NCBI GenBank assembly: GCA_030761205.1
Contig: JAULJL010000003.1
Coordinates: forward strand, 32,956,301 to 33,020,300
DNA: 64,000 bases
Direction of reading: 5' to 3'
DNA from: Fremontodendron californicum
Taxonomy: Eukaryota; Streptophyta; Magnoliopsida; Malvales; Malvaceae
Below, piece by piece: positions 12,195 through 23,698 of the stretch. Under the pieces are notes generated by a model. That model was not told the origin of the DNA and searched no databases. It was given only the letters and a program-made list of their open reading frames with translations. Each line of letters starts with the position of its first letter. Position 1 is the first letter of the stretch. The translations under genes and the position numbers were made by a program.

Positions 12195-13201
12195 TCATCC
12201 TGTATCCAACCACATTATAATTTTTGTGTCATGCCATCTCTTTGTCTTTTCTTTGTAAAGCTTAGCTTTCTCATTGGCATGAAAACAAAATTCATCCCTT
12301 TCAAAAGTAGAATTCAAAAATGCCTTAAGCGTATCAATGGGATAAATCTCTATGAATTCTTCTTTAGTAGCACTATCAACCACATTGATTAGCTTTGGCA
12401 TTTGGACACATTGAGGAAGGGGTGGTGGTGGGTATAACTGAATCTTCTCTTGAGCTTTTTCAACTTCTTTTTCAACCACTATTTCATCTTCAAGAGATTT
12501 GGTTGGTGGTAGGTCACACTGAATCCCGTCTTCTTGAACTTTCACAAATTCTTCTTCAATAGACTCAGTTGACAACTCAGCGTTCTTGCTATCCTCTTCT
12601 ATCTCTTTTTCACTACTGAGTGTGATTTCATTGCAATGCTTATCTTCACCTGGTCTGGAATTAGATTCAATGTCACCTGGAAGAGTTTCTTGAGGGCAAC
12701 TATTAATGACGTTTGCAAGCTGGCTCATTTGTTCAAAAGCCCGGCATGATGACTCTTGACTCTGAAGTAATGCTTCCTGACTCTGGATAATAGCATCAGC
12801 GCTTGCCATGTACTGCATGAACGCCTCTTTCAATATCGTCTTCTTTTTTTAGGCAGGTGCTTGAGTTTGCAATGGAAACCCAGGAGAATATGCTTGATTT
12901 TCGGAATAGGAGGACCATTGATATCGCTCCAGGAAAATTTTTTGTGATCTCCCCAACTTGGACTGTAGTTGCTGGAATAGAAACTATTTTCATGCATATT
13001 GTAGTTTCCAACATATTCCGCTATTTCAGCATTGGTTGGGCACCAATCACAATGATGTCCACCCCGACAGAGTTCACAAATTACAAATGGGCTTTGGGCA
13101 GTAGGTACACACAAAGGGTCAAGCTTCTTGTCAAGTGCAGCCATATTTGCAGATAAAGCATTGATTGCATCCTGTTTATAATCCCACATAGTGCACCCCA
13201 A
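12195..13201 (-). pseudogene. Athila gag C-terminus fused to integrase tail
   Basis: The upstream frame (12830..13201) carries a CX2CX3HX4C knuckle (CELCRGGHHCDWC) and a YVGNYNMHENSFYSSNY block, as in Athila gag. The next frame (12195..12833) overlaps it by four bases and continues with QYMASADAIIQSQEALLQSQ, so a one-base frameshift separates them. After an acidic linker the text becomes FHANEKAKLYKEKTKRWHD, the C-terminal end of Athila integrase. Protease, RT, RNase H and most of integrase have been deleted. Non-functional. Confidence 0.75.
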
Positions 13202-13290
13202 TCAACAGAACCTGAAAACAAAGAAAAATAAAGTTTGAATTAAGATTAAGATTTCTTGGTATTAATATTAACAAAAATAGAAAAACAATT

Positions 13291-13307
13291 CCCCAGCAAT
13301 GGCGCCA
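13291..13307 (-). other. Primer binding site of the Athila-like element
   Basis: On the minus strand it reads tggcgccattgctgggg, six bases after the 5' LTR end. The form matches the tRNA-Asp-type PBS usually quoted for Athila elements; the tRNA identity is from memory. Confidence 0.7.
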
Positions 13308-13313
13308 AAAACT

Positions 13314-14800
13314 TGTTGTCAGATTTACCACGCAAGTACACGTATCGTAATAAGTAATAGAGTGAAAAGTAGAGTGTCGATCCCATGAGGAATTGTCACT
13401 AAATACATTAACTACTAAAATTAAAACAATTTAATCTTATTCAAACAATTAATTAAAAGTAGTTAATTAAAAACTAAAATTAAAGAAACTAAATAAAGAG
13501 TGCAAATAAAACTAGGATTAAATAACTTGAAAAAGCCTAGGATTACAATTTCCCTCAACACTTTGCTTGAACTTCTCCTACCCTCTTAACTTGATTAATG
13601 ACCTTGAGTTGTTAACCTAGAGTTCTAATCTATTTATAAGTATCTGTCGATGGTCTTATAAAAATATCTCTCTTAACCAATTAACTATATGTCTATGATA
13701 ATTGAATTAAAGAGAAACTCATTAAGCTTAGACTCTAAAATTGGTTACACATGATACGTAAGTATATTTCTACCCTACATGCAGATCAATTCATCATAAT
13801 AAAAGAATATGAAACATATGTTATTTAATCCATGTCTACCACTAAACTCCCTATGTCTAGTAGTATTTAGGTTACCAAATCATTCTAATTGGTGGCCAAA
13901 ATTAGAAGCATTAAGAACAAGATTGAATAAACAACTCAAATATCATTAAATCAAGCAAGAGAGTAAAATAATCCAAAATACATGTTGAGTTCCATTGCAA
14001 TCCTAGAAAAATAAATTTAGTTCATGCTAATTAATGAAAACAATAAACAAAGGAGTTTCACCATCATCAGTATTACAAGAAAGATAAAGAAGAGTAAGGG
14101 AAAAGAGAAAACTAAGGTTTGTCAGGTCTTCAGTCTTCAATCGTCCAAAATCTTTTTAGCTCCTTGTAAATCTTTGGTGGCTACTCTCCTTTTAATAAAA
14201 TTAGGTTTATAGAACTTGATTTCCCCTTATTTGAGGCTCAAAAAATCCTATTTATAGAGCTTTAAAACCCTAAAGTCAAAAACTTCGCGTACAAGTAACA
14301 GGTATGAGACAGATTTTTTTTTTCACGCCTGGCGCTGCAGCGCTGGTTTCCGGCGCCAGACCCTCAAACTGTAACGTTTCTCTTCTGTCGTCTTCTCGCA
14401 CTTCCTTGGCTGATTTAGATGGGCAAATAATATACTGTTGGAAAGCTATGGAAATCAACCTCAAAAGTCAAGAAAAATTTTCTTGAATAAAGACTTTAAA
14501 ATCATGTTTTCCTAGCAACAAGCTCCGGAGGTAAAATATGCTCATGCGTTGCTTTGCACATTTTTTTCGTCTTTTCGCACCTCGAAGCTCATTCTCACTT
14601 TGGACCTATAAAAATACAAAAAACTAACTAATAACTAATTTAAACATAAAATAAATAAATAAAAATAATCTAAAAACAATTAAAATTTTTTGCTTATGAA
14701 AAAGAATTAAAACTAATCAATTCCGAATAAAAACTTCAAGGACTTAGCCAATTTGAATGCACAAAATATGGTAAAATAACTATATTTCATAGAGTTATCA
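13314..14800 (-). repeat. 5' LTR of the Athila-like element
   Basis: This 1,487-bp LTR is next to the PBS at 13291..13307. It shares with 8562..10520 the blocks tagagttctaat, attaactatatgtctatgat and the terminal tatttcatagagttatca. Confidence 0.88.
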
Positions 14801-15186
14801 GAATTCCCCTCACAAAGTAAAAAAGATTCCACCGCAACCTCCAGTGGAGGTGCTCCACTGGACTAAAGCTCCAGTCCATGACTGGAGCTCAGGGGTCTAG
14901 TTAATAACTGGACCCCCTGTGGAGGGATAATTCCCCTTTTACCCCTTCTATTATTTTTCATTTATTTTTTTAAATTTTAAAAAAAAAATTAAATTATTTT
15001 TTTAAATTTCTAATTTATTTTTTTAACATAAATACAATTTTTAATAATTATTTAATATAAATATAATTTTAATATATATTTTATTATTTAATATAAATAA
15101 AATTTTAGTAATTTTTAATTATTTATTATATATATATACACATTTTAATCTAATACCCTTAATGGTCATTTTTCTTTCTCATTATA

Positions 15187-15345
15187 CTTCACCTCATCCC
15201 ACCGCTGCGTTTGAATCCAAACACATATCCCACCACTGATTTTAATCTTATCCAACAGTGGTGGCGATTAGACTAGTTACTGTAGCGGTGAGATTAAAAT
15301 CAGTGGTGGGATATGTGTTTGGATTCAAAAGCAACGGTGGCGGTG
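15187..15345. mobile_element. Palindromic MITE remnant
   Basis: The arms gtttgaatccaaacacatat and its reverse complement near 15305..15330 enclose tcccaccactgattttaatc and its complement. The core gactagttactgtagcggtg recurs in the MITE at 30437..30947. Confidence 0.65.
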
Positions 15346-15809
15346 AGATGAATTATAGTGAGAAGAAAAAATGTCCATTAAGGACATTAGATTAAAATTG
15401 GTATATAATGAAACTTTTAAACTATTAATTATTTATAAATTTAATAAATAATTAAAAATTATCAAATTAAATTTTTTTTGAAATAATTATTTTATTAATA
15501 GATAAATAAAAATAATATATGAAATAATAATATTATTTTTTTAATTAATTTTTATTATTATATAATTTATTATATAATAATAAAATTTATTATATATATA
15601 TAAACCATTTAATGGTTTAAAGGTAAAAACCCTCAGTGGGAGGGTCTTTTTCTCCACTCGAGCTTGAAGCTTCGGTGGAGAAAAAGGGGGCTAGCACGGT
15701 GAGCCCGTGTTGGCCCCCTTTGCCAAACGATGCAATTGACACGATTGGAACACTTTTGTGCCTCAATCGCACCGTATCGAGGATCCGTTTAAATTCAAAC
15801 GGACCCTAA

Positions 15810-15989
15810 GTCCTTGAAGCAACCTTTTGGTCGGTTTGTTACAAAATTTGGCAACACCACCATGAGGTCCTGCCAAACCAAGTAAATACCCCCGAGTACT
15901 TCATCCTTATGAGCAACGCCACTGCCTACACCACCACAGCATCTATCGCCACCACCTTTCTGAGTGCAGCTCGCTACCTCTATCTCCAT
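15810..15989 (-). pseudogene. ABCG12/15-like half-transporter, first coding segment
   Basis: The ORF starts at 15989 (MEIEVASCTQKGGGDRCCGG). It then reads GGIYLVWQDLMVVLPNF, the conserved stretch before the ATP-binding domain of ABCG11/12/15-type transporters. At 15809 it runs into a transposon end (TAA duplication), and the rest of the exon is at 8347..8430. Joining the halves with a single TAA leaves a one-base frame offset. A MULE (16349..20887) sits about 360 bp upstream, in what would be the promoter. Disrupted by insertion, frame and Walker A, it is a pseudogene. Confidence 0.8.
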
Positions 15990-16439
15990 AGCAGACTTGA
16001 CTGATGATACTGGTAAAAGAAGAAAAGAGAAGAAAAAAAGAAAAAGAACATGAAAATCTGGACATTTGCAACTTTAAAAGTTGTTATCGGTGTGTTGGGG
16101 ATTGAACAACGATCACCAAGCAGCTATCCATTAATGCGGGTCATGTGAATGGAGGCTCATACCACAAGCATGGGACAGAGAGAGACAAAGAAATCAAAAA
16201 TTAAAAAAAAATTAAAGAAATAAAAGAGATTAATAGGGTGCTTTCAAACAGATCAGACTCGTATAGGTGGCAGGTGGAAGAAATAAATGATTATGGATGG
16301 AATGACATTGGCTAGTACCAAAACTAGCATTCTTGACTGATTTCCCTAGGTTTTTTATCAGAATATAACTAAAAAAAATTATTTACCAAAATACCATTGT
16401 TTTCAAATTAATTCTCAAAATCCACTTATTTTAAAACTA

Positions 16440-16605
16440 GTTGGGAAATCGCCATCCCCCATTTCCCACCGTAAAATTTTCAAAATTTGCAAAAACGCCA
16501 AGGGAAATCGCCACCCCCCATGGCGATTTCCCTTGGTGTTTTTTTGCAAATTTTGCAAATTTCACTAAGGGAAATCGCCATGGGGGTGGCGATTTCCCTT
16601 GGTGG
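16440..16605. repeat. Left TIR hairpin cluster of MULE A
   Basis: The palindromes gggaaatcgccaccccccat and ggcgatttccc follow one another, each able to fold into a stem of about 13 bp. The same units, inverted, lie at 20560..20800. Confidence 0.85.
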
Positions 16606-16913
16606 TATAAATTTTTTTACTTAAATTTTAAAAAAAAATTGTAAATTTGTTTTTAAAATTTCTATTTTAATTTTAAAAATTGTAAATTAAATAAAAAAAT
16701 TATAATAAATTTTTTTAAAAAAAAATTAAAAGTCCAACGGTATATTTCTATTTAAATTTTATGAAACTTTTTTAAAAATTTTTTAGTTAAATTTTACTAT
16801 ATAAACTTTTAAAACAAAAAAAATAATAAAAAAAATTCAAACTTTTTTGAAGGCAACGGTAACTTGACCATTGCCTTCAAAATCCCCTCCCCTCCCCCCC
16901 ACACACCACTATT

Positions 16914-16923
16914 CTATAAATAC
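16914..16923 (+). promoter_or_regulatory. TATA box of the MULE-borne PMD gene
   Basis: ctataaatac lies about 100 bp upstream of the ATG at 17022, after a C-rich stretch and before a pyrimidine-rich leader. This is good plant core-promoter context. Confidence 0.55.
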
Positions 16924-17021
16924 CCCCCTCATTTTTTACAACTTATTTTTATTTTCTTTCTTCTTTCTACAATCAAATTTTTTTCTACCAACAAATTTTT
17001 TTTCTACAACAATATTTAAAA

Positions 17022-19110
17022 ATGGCTTCATCATCACTATTGAGGTTGCAAGAAAATCACATATCGGAGGTTATATTTAATGAGGTAAGTAAATTGTTGT
17101 AATATTATTTGTATTACATTATCAATTTTTAGTAATTTTTTAATTATTATTATTTTGTAAATTTATAGTTTTATAATTTTATATTTTTTATATTTTTAAT
17201 GTAATTAAAAAATTTTGTAAATTTATAGTTTTATAATTTTATATTTTTTATATTTTTAATGTCATAGTGCTTATTATAGTTTTATCATTTATTAATTAGT
17301 ATTGTTTTTTCATATTATAGTTTTATAATTATTTATTTTTTATATTGTTTAATTTTTTATTATTATAGTTTTTTAATTATTATTGTTTTTTCATTTTATA
17401 GTTTTATATAATTTTAATTTTTATATTATATAATTTTTTATTATTATAGTTTTATAATTTTTATAATTATTATTGTTTTTTCATTTTATAGTTTTATATA
17501 ATTTTAATTTTAATTTTTATATTATATTATTTTATATTATTATAGTTTTATAATTTTTTAATTATTATTGTTTTTTCATTTTATAGTTATTTATTTTTTA
17601 TATTATTTAATTATTTAATAATTATATAAATAATTTTAAAATTTTATATTATTATTGTTTTGTGATTTTATAGTTTTAGAGTTTTTTTAATTTTTATATT
17701 GTTTAATTTTTTAATTATTATAGTTTTATAATATATTAATTTTTATTATTATTTAATTTAATTTAATTAACTATTAACAGGATACTCGTCGCGTGTTACA
17801 TTCGAGGAAATTTACATTGGAAGACCCGCATCCATCTATTATCGACCACTTAAGAAGAGCCGGATTGTATCACGCAACTCAAATTTGATGATTTTTTATA
17901 CAACCCTACTTAATCAGTGCGTTGATCGAACGATGGAGACCCGAGACGCACACTTTTCATTTTCCATTTGGTGAATGCACGGTAACTCTAGAAGATGTTG
18001 CGTTTCAACTTGGACTTCCGGTCCATGGCAATGCAGTTACAGGCGAAAGCTTGCTAGATTAGAATAAAGAGTGTCAAAATCTATTGGGCTCGGTACCTCC
18101 AGATGAGTATGTATTTGGCTCAACGGTGAGACTAAGTTGGTTGAAATCCTTTCAAAATCTTTCATTACACGCAACTGAAGAACAGATACAATATGCTGCT
18201 AGAGCATATATTTTACGTTTGATTGGAGGATTACTGATGCCTGACAAATCGAGCAGTCGGGTACATTTAATATATCTTCCATTACTACGTGATTTAGAGC
18301 ATGCGGCAAATTATAGTTGGGGTTCTGTGTGTTTGGCGGTTTTGTATAGAGAACTGTGCCGGGCTACAGTTCCAAAAAGCCATGACATAGGTGGATGTTT
18401 AGTGCTTCTACAATCATGGGCTTGGTATCGGCTGCCATTTCTTACTCCGTACGTGGATGTTTCGGCTGTATACCCCATTGCAAGCAGGTAATAATCTTTA
18501 CTATTTTATTAATTTTGTACGAACTTGTATTTTTATAGGTCTATTAAGATTTTATATGCATTTTAACAGGTGGAATAGGAGTAGGAGTAGAGATTTTACA
18601 GAGACTCCGACGGGCCTTGCAAGTCTAAGATTGCGACTAGATCGAGTAGGATATGATAAGGTAAATATTTCGATTGTTACATTCAAGTATTTTTGTATTT
18701 AATCCATATGAAACTAATAATTTGTAATAATTATTCACAGTTTCTGTGGATACCATATTCCTCAAGTGAAATTATGGCATGCCTGCCATCGGATGCCTAC
18801 AATAATTGTAATATATGGAAAGCAAACACAACATTGATATGATTTTCATATGTAGACTGGCACCAAACTGACAAGGTGTTGCGACAATTTGGGATGCAAC
18901 AACCAATTCCTGCAGCCCCGGTGAACCTTGATAAGCTTCACAAGATCGACATGCGTGGTCGTCATGAGGAATTATGGCCTGCGAAGCATGAACATTGGAT
19001 CTATTGGTGGAATATATGTTATCAATGAATTTCGACAGGTTATCCGATTGTTGGTAATAATTTCAACCCATCTGATGATTACATAGGATGGTATAAAAAT
19101 GAAGGTCGGC
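17022..19110 (+). pseudogene. Plant mobile domain (PMD, MAIN/MAIL-like) gene captured in a MULE, decayed
   Basis: Exon 1 (17022..17094) encodes MASSSLLRLQENHISEVIF and ends at gtaagt. Exon 2 (17781..about 18488) carries the PMD hallmarks LIERWRPETHTFHFPFGECT, VTLEDVAFQLGLPVHG and WLKSF, then a long helical segment. Exons 3 (about 18570..18660) and 4 (about 18741..19110) follow, each flanked by GT and AG, and include WHQTDKVLRQFGMQQPIP. PMD proteins act in the nucleus in silencing and genome stability, and PMD domains are also carried by MULE and gypsy elements. In-frame stops follow HATQI (tga tga) and occur at D-stop-NKECQNL, after NTTLI and after NICYQ, so this copy is probably dead. Splice sites remain intact. 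Confidence 0.8.
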
Positions 19111-19459
19111 CTTTTTCTTCTTCATAAATGTTGCCCTTATTCTCCAATTGCACCATTTCCCATACATTGGACACTTGGCATAATATTTGATCCGCTCAGA
19201 TTCAATTACTCTGTAATCTACAGAGTTTTTGATGTTATAATGCTTAATAGCTGAAAGCACAGATTCTTTCGTTGGAAATTGTAACCCCAACACACAGATC
19301 AACTGCAGATGGATCAAATGTCAGAGGCGTAGCTAATGTATGAGCATACTCAGGAAATTCTGGCGCTTGCATTGCCTCCAGATCCAGGAAATTCATACCT
19401 TCGTCAGTATTATGAATTTGGCCATTATAGTAGACCAATGCGATCACTCTATTGCTCAT
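19104..19459 (-). pseudogene. MuDR transposase stub in MULE A (internally deleted)
   Basis: It starts at 19459 (MSNRVIALVYYNGQIHNTDEG), then jumps directly to a block equivalent to LDLEAM..PEFPEYAHTL. Relative to the 33.6-41.5 kb copy, the acidic linker of roughly 130 residues is gone. A frameshift near 19285 follows, and the MuDR DNA-binding-domain segment (FPTKESVLSAIKHYNIKNSV, CNWRIRATFMK) reads in the next frame. It ends at about 19104, where it abuts the tail of the PMD gene. The DDE and SWIM regions are absent. Confidence 0.8.
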
Positions 19460-19774
19460 GTTATGTAGTAATGAAACTAAGAAGGATGAGAATGGAGGTA
19501 TTATCACTCGGCAAAAGAAAGAAGAAATATAGAAGGATGAGAATGAGGAGGTATTAGCACTCAAAAAAAATCTGATTGAAAAACTGCTGTAGGGGGTATT
19601 GTAAACTTTCATCAGTATTATGAATTTATAATGGTTCATTATGTTGTACCAAATGACAAATCCCATCCTTTGTATAGGATGGAATCTTATTCTCATTTTC
19701 TGGCTAGGGTTAAATTGACTGAAAAACTGATAACTTATTCAATGCAAAAACTGATGATAAATCCCATCATTTGT

Positions 19775-20126
19775 ACCAGACTATCCAATAGTCCCATCCA
19801 TTGCAGAAGGAATCCAATTCCAATTTTTTCTGCAGCATTTGATTCACTGGAAAATAGCTGAAACCTATCCCTTACCCTAAATCATTAGTCTCATCCATTG
19901 CAGAAGGAATCCAATTCCAATATTTTCTGCAACATTTGATTGACTGGAAAATAGCTGAAACCCTAACCCTAAATCTGGTCAATACTCCTATCCATTGCAT
20001 AAGGAATCCAATTCCAATATTTTCTGCAGGATTTGATTCACTGAAAAATAGCTTAAACCCTAACCCTAAATCATTAGTCTCATCAATTGCAGAAGGAATC
20101 CAATTCCAATATTTTCTACAGCATCA
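19775..20126. repeat. MULE A subterminal array, about four units of about 95 bp
   Basis: Units contain catccattgcagaaggaatc, at about 19794, 19892, 19985 and 20079. They are the reverse complement of the 1..2360 minisatellite. Several units end in aaaccctaaccctaaatc, a short telomere-like string. Confidence 0.85.
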
Positions 20127-20559
20127 AATTAAAATAATAAAAAAAATTTAATAAAAAATTTAAGTATATATATTTTTTAAAAATTAAAACAATCGAAAAT
20201 AAATTTTGTTATACCTGTTTGTTACAGATCTCACATATAAAATTTAAATAAGAAATCAAAAATTTTATTTATATAAAATTTAAATAAGAAATAAAATTTT
20301 TTATATAAAAATTTAGTAAGAAATATAATTTTATTTTTTAAATTTTAATAAGAAATAAAATTTTAATAATAAATAAAATTTTATTTTTTATAAAATAAAA
20401 AAATTATAAATTTTTAATATTTATTTAAAAAAATAAATAAACAAACCAAGATAAATTTTTTTATTTAATTTACAATTTTTAAAATTAAAATACAAATTTT
20501 AAAAACAAATTTACAATTTTTTTTAAAAAAAAATTTAAGTAAAAAAAATAAATTATACC

Positions 20560-20800
20560 ACCAAGGGAAATCGCCACCCCCATGGCAATTTTCCATGGTG
20601 AAATTTGCAAAATTTGCAAAAAACACAAAGGGAAATCGCCATGGGGGGTGGCGGTTTCCCTTGGTGTTTTTTGAATTTTTTTAAAAATACACCAAGGGAA
20701 ATCGCCACCCCCATGGCGATTTTCCTTGGTGTTTTTTTTTGCAAATTTTGAAAATTTTACGCTAGGAAATCGTCATGGGGATGTCGATTTCCCAGCTAGT
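20560..20800. repeat. Right TIR hairpin cluster of MULE A
   Basis: At least four gaaatcgcca...tggcgatttc palindromes lie here, inverted relative to 16440..16605. The outermost, at about 20766..20800, is imperfect. Confidence 0.85.
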
Positions 20801-20897
20801 TTTAAAATAAGTTGATTTTGGGAATTAATCTGAAAATAACTATATTTTGGTAAATAATTTTTTTTAGCTATATTTTGATAAAAAACCGATTTCCCTA

Positions 20898-23250
20898 CCT
20901 TCTTTATTTTCGTCAATTTTTCTAAAAAAAGCTTTTTCTTTTTTTTAAGAAAAGAATATATATTAAATATACTATTTCTAATAAATAATAATCTTTTTCC
21001 CCTTGTATTTCTAATTAAATACTATTTCATATTATGAAATTTAACATATATTAGAATTCTTTTTCCACTTGGTTGGAGATTTTTTAATATTTATAAAATT
21101 TTAATTTTTAAATTAATAATCATAAATAAATTTCAATTGAGTCAAATTAAATAATTATTATTTATTTAAATAATTTTTTATACTTTAATATTATAAATAA
21201 ATTAATTTAGAGTTAAAATCGAATTACAATAACAAATTATGCAAAATATGGAATGAATTGAGATACAGAACAAACACAACATGAAAAAATAATTAAAACA
21301 CGACATGACACTAAAGACACGAATACACGAAAGTGTCAAAATCTATATAAAACGAATTATTAATGTGTAAAAATTTATATAAATTTATAATACTTTGAAC
21401 AAACCAAAAAATAACACGAACACGAATACATCACGAACACATAAATTTTTCTCTGAATTGAATGACTATAACAAATTATGCAAAATATGTCATGAATTAA
21501 GGAACGACACGAACACATAATTTTTTTAAAATTGAATCACAATGACAAATTATACAAAATATGAAATGAATTAAGACACGACACGAACACATCATAGAAA
21601 AAATAATTAAAACACAACACGAAAAATAACATGAACACTAGACGAACGTGTCAAAATATATATAAAACGAATTAGTAACATGTAAAAAACTATATAAATT
21701 TATAATACTTTAAATATAAATTTTTCTCTCTTTTTTGCTTTATCTTTATCTTTTATCTTTTATTTTTTATCTTTTATCTTTTATCTTTTCTTTTCTTCTC
21801 TTTCTCTTTCTCTTTCTCTTTCTCTTTCCTTCCTTTTCTTCCTTCCCTTCCAAAAAAAATTAAGACCAAGTGTCAGCATGTGATGAATATATGTAGTCAA
21901 ATATCTATATAAGTTAGATTTTTCTTTTCTTTTCTAATCTTCTCTTTCTTTTTCTTTTTCTTTTTCACTTTCTATTTCCTTCCTTCCCTTCCTAAAAAAA
22001 AAAAAAGCCATGTGTCAGCATGTGATGAATATGTGTAGTCAAATATATATATATATATATGTTAGATTATTTAATTTTTTTAAAATGACTAATATTGGAA
22101 AGTCCTAATTCTTTAAATATTATTGATGTCTTTTGGTTTCGAGCTTACTAGGTTATTGGAAATGTCAGGCAAAGGTTGGAGAAACTTGAGAAGATAGGGA
22201 AATGTTAGAGGACATCGGAATTATGTCTATGGGATGTGTTTCGATGCTTAAGTTAGTAAATTTCAAAAATTATTAAGTGGGAAGTAAATTTGGCAGAGTT
22301 TCAGTAGGTTCAGTGTTAGACCTAACAATATTGGACACGAATACGACACGAAAAAATAACTAAAACATGAAAAGAAACACAAGATGACATGATACGAAAA
22401 ACAAACACGGACATGAATGTGTTAAAATCTATATAACACAAATTATTAACACGTCAAATTTTATATAAATATAAAACACCTTAAACACGATTATGACACG
22501 AGAAAATATACAAACACGATACGAATTGCCGGGTCTATTTAGTGTTTACTTATTATTAATCTTTACTATGACTATTTATATTTGTTTGGAGATTGTGCTG
22601 GGGCTTTAGGTCTTGATAGGTGTAAATCATGTGTCCTCTATTATTGGAGCTTGTTTTGATAGCTTGGAGCTCACCAAGTGTCTGATACGTGTCTTTTATG
22701 CAGTAGACCTGGTCTAGTCATGGGCTGCTCTTATGGGCCTTAGTCAATTTGAGCCCAAGAATTGTCTCCCAGATAAGGTAACAGTTATAAAGTGATTGAA
22801 GTCCAACCTGCTACTTGCCTAATGAGTGCACTTTTATTTTTTATTATTCACTTCACAAAGCTGATGGGCTGAAAAATAAAGAGATTGGTCCTAACCCAAA
22901 ACAATTCACCAGCAATGGGAGAAATGCAAGCCGGGCGTGCAAACCCAACCCTCAGATCTAGGTTTAATTTCGACCCTCTTCACCAGTTTTCATTGTCGAA
23001 ATAACTCAAGATATAAAAAAAAAAAAACTAAGTCGAAATAACTCAAATTTAAAATTATCCACACTCAAAAATATCCAAACTTAAAACAATATTGAAATGC
23101 TTAAATCTTATATAATTTAAAATGATCTAAATTTAGATTGAATCGAAAAGACCCTAACTTAAAAAAATAATCAAACCTAAAGTGTGACACAAATCTAAAA
23201 TGACTTGAACTTGAAATGGATCTAACCTGAAACCATCCAAATCGGCCCTT
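20898..23250. other. AT-rich spacer with degenerate repeats between MULE A and the COMT 3' end
   Basis: No gene was recognised. The region 21230..21720 holds three diverged copies of a caaattatgcaaaatatg unit with acacgacacgaacac strings. A duplication of about 140 bp lies at 21780..22070, marked by gtgtcagcatgtgatgaata. A further stretch rich in acacgaaa, at 22315..22545, is bounded by agacctaacaatattg and caattgccgggtct, possibly a small DNA transposon. Confidence 0.5.
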
Positions 23251-23401
23251 TTGCAACCTTCATATAACAAGAATTGCAATGTTCAACAAAGGTAATTAGT
23301 ATGGTAATGGAAAAACAAGCATTCAATATTATTCTTTTCCATCGTTTTGCTACATTTTCCAGGTGAAGAGCAAATTTGAGCAATGATATGAAGTCCAACA
23401 G

Positions 23402-23698
23402 CTACTTGAAGAACTCCATGACCCAGAAGTTACAAACAAAACACTCATATCTAATGCCACTGAATCCAGCTTTAGTTGCCAAGCCTTCAAATTCTGGTTT
23501 GGTCCGTTCCTTCCCTCCTGGATTCTGCGTCATCATAAGCACATCCATCTGTGTAATGGCTCTCACATAATCATTAGCCTCGGGTACAACCCGGAACACA
23601 GCATCAACCACTATAATTTTTCCCTCATTCGGAATGGCCTTGTAACAATTCTTCAACAGCTTCAAGCAATGATCGTCGCTCCAATCATGAAGAATCCA
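23402..23698 (-). CDS. COMT-like gene, exon 4
   Basis: This encodes residues 272-369 from WILHDWSDDHC to the C-terminal VMEFFK, with stop tag at 23402..23404. It includes the catalytic His275, Asp303 and NPGGKERT (330-337). The acceptor is ttatag at 23699. Confidence 0.92.
   Translation of the reverse strand, partial: WILHDWSDDHCLKLLKNCYKAIPNEGKIIVVDAVFRVVPEANDYVRAITQMDVLMMTQNPGGKERTKPEFEGLATKAGFSGIRYECFVCNFWVMEFFK

Larger units (their letters stand above)
8562..14800 (-). mobile_element. Athila-like Ty3/gypsy element, internally deleted
   Basis: The element lies on the minus strand. Its LTRs (13314..14800 and 8562..10520) begin TGATAACTC and end GACAACA on that strand. The flanks gaaat (8557..8561) and gaatt (14801..14805) are a one-mismatch 5-bp duplication. 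The PBS reads tggcgccattgctgggg, and the PPT aagtttgggggta abuts the 3' LTR, both as in Athila-type elements. Gag C-terminus and integrase C-terminus are fused across a deletion that removed protease, RT and RNase H. The LTRs are visibly diverged, so this is an old insertion. Confidence 0.85.
8434..15806. mobile_element. TAA-flanked, PIF/Harbinger-like non-autonomous element, nested host for an LTR element
   Basis: The ends are GGCTTAGTTTGGATTCC (left) and, in reverse complement, GGGTCCGTTTGAATTTA (right). They are flanked by TAA at 8431..8433 and 15807..15809, exactly where the ABCG exon is split. A 3-bp TAA/TTA target and GG-N-GTTTG-type ends suggest PIF/Harbinger. Without the 6.2-kb LTR element inside it, this element is only about 1.1 kb and has no transposase. 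It carries subterminal palindromes with acctccactggaggtgc (8500-8545 and about 14850) and a second nested palindrome at 15187..15345. Confidence 0.5.
16349..20887. mobile_element. MULE copy A: complete ends, carries a PMD gene in place of the transposase core
   Basis: The ends are GGTTTTTTATC and, in reverse complement, GGTTTTTTATC. They are flanked by a perfect 10-bp duplication, gatttcccta, at 16339..16348 and 20888..20897, the size expected for MULEs. Long terminal repeats with gaaatcgcca hairpins lie inside both ends. The interior holds a decayed PMD gene (plus strand), a stub of the MuDR transposase (minus strand) and about four minisatellite units. It is non-autonomous and inserted upstream of the ABCG pseudogene. 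Confidence 0.92.
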
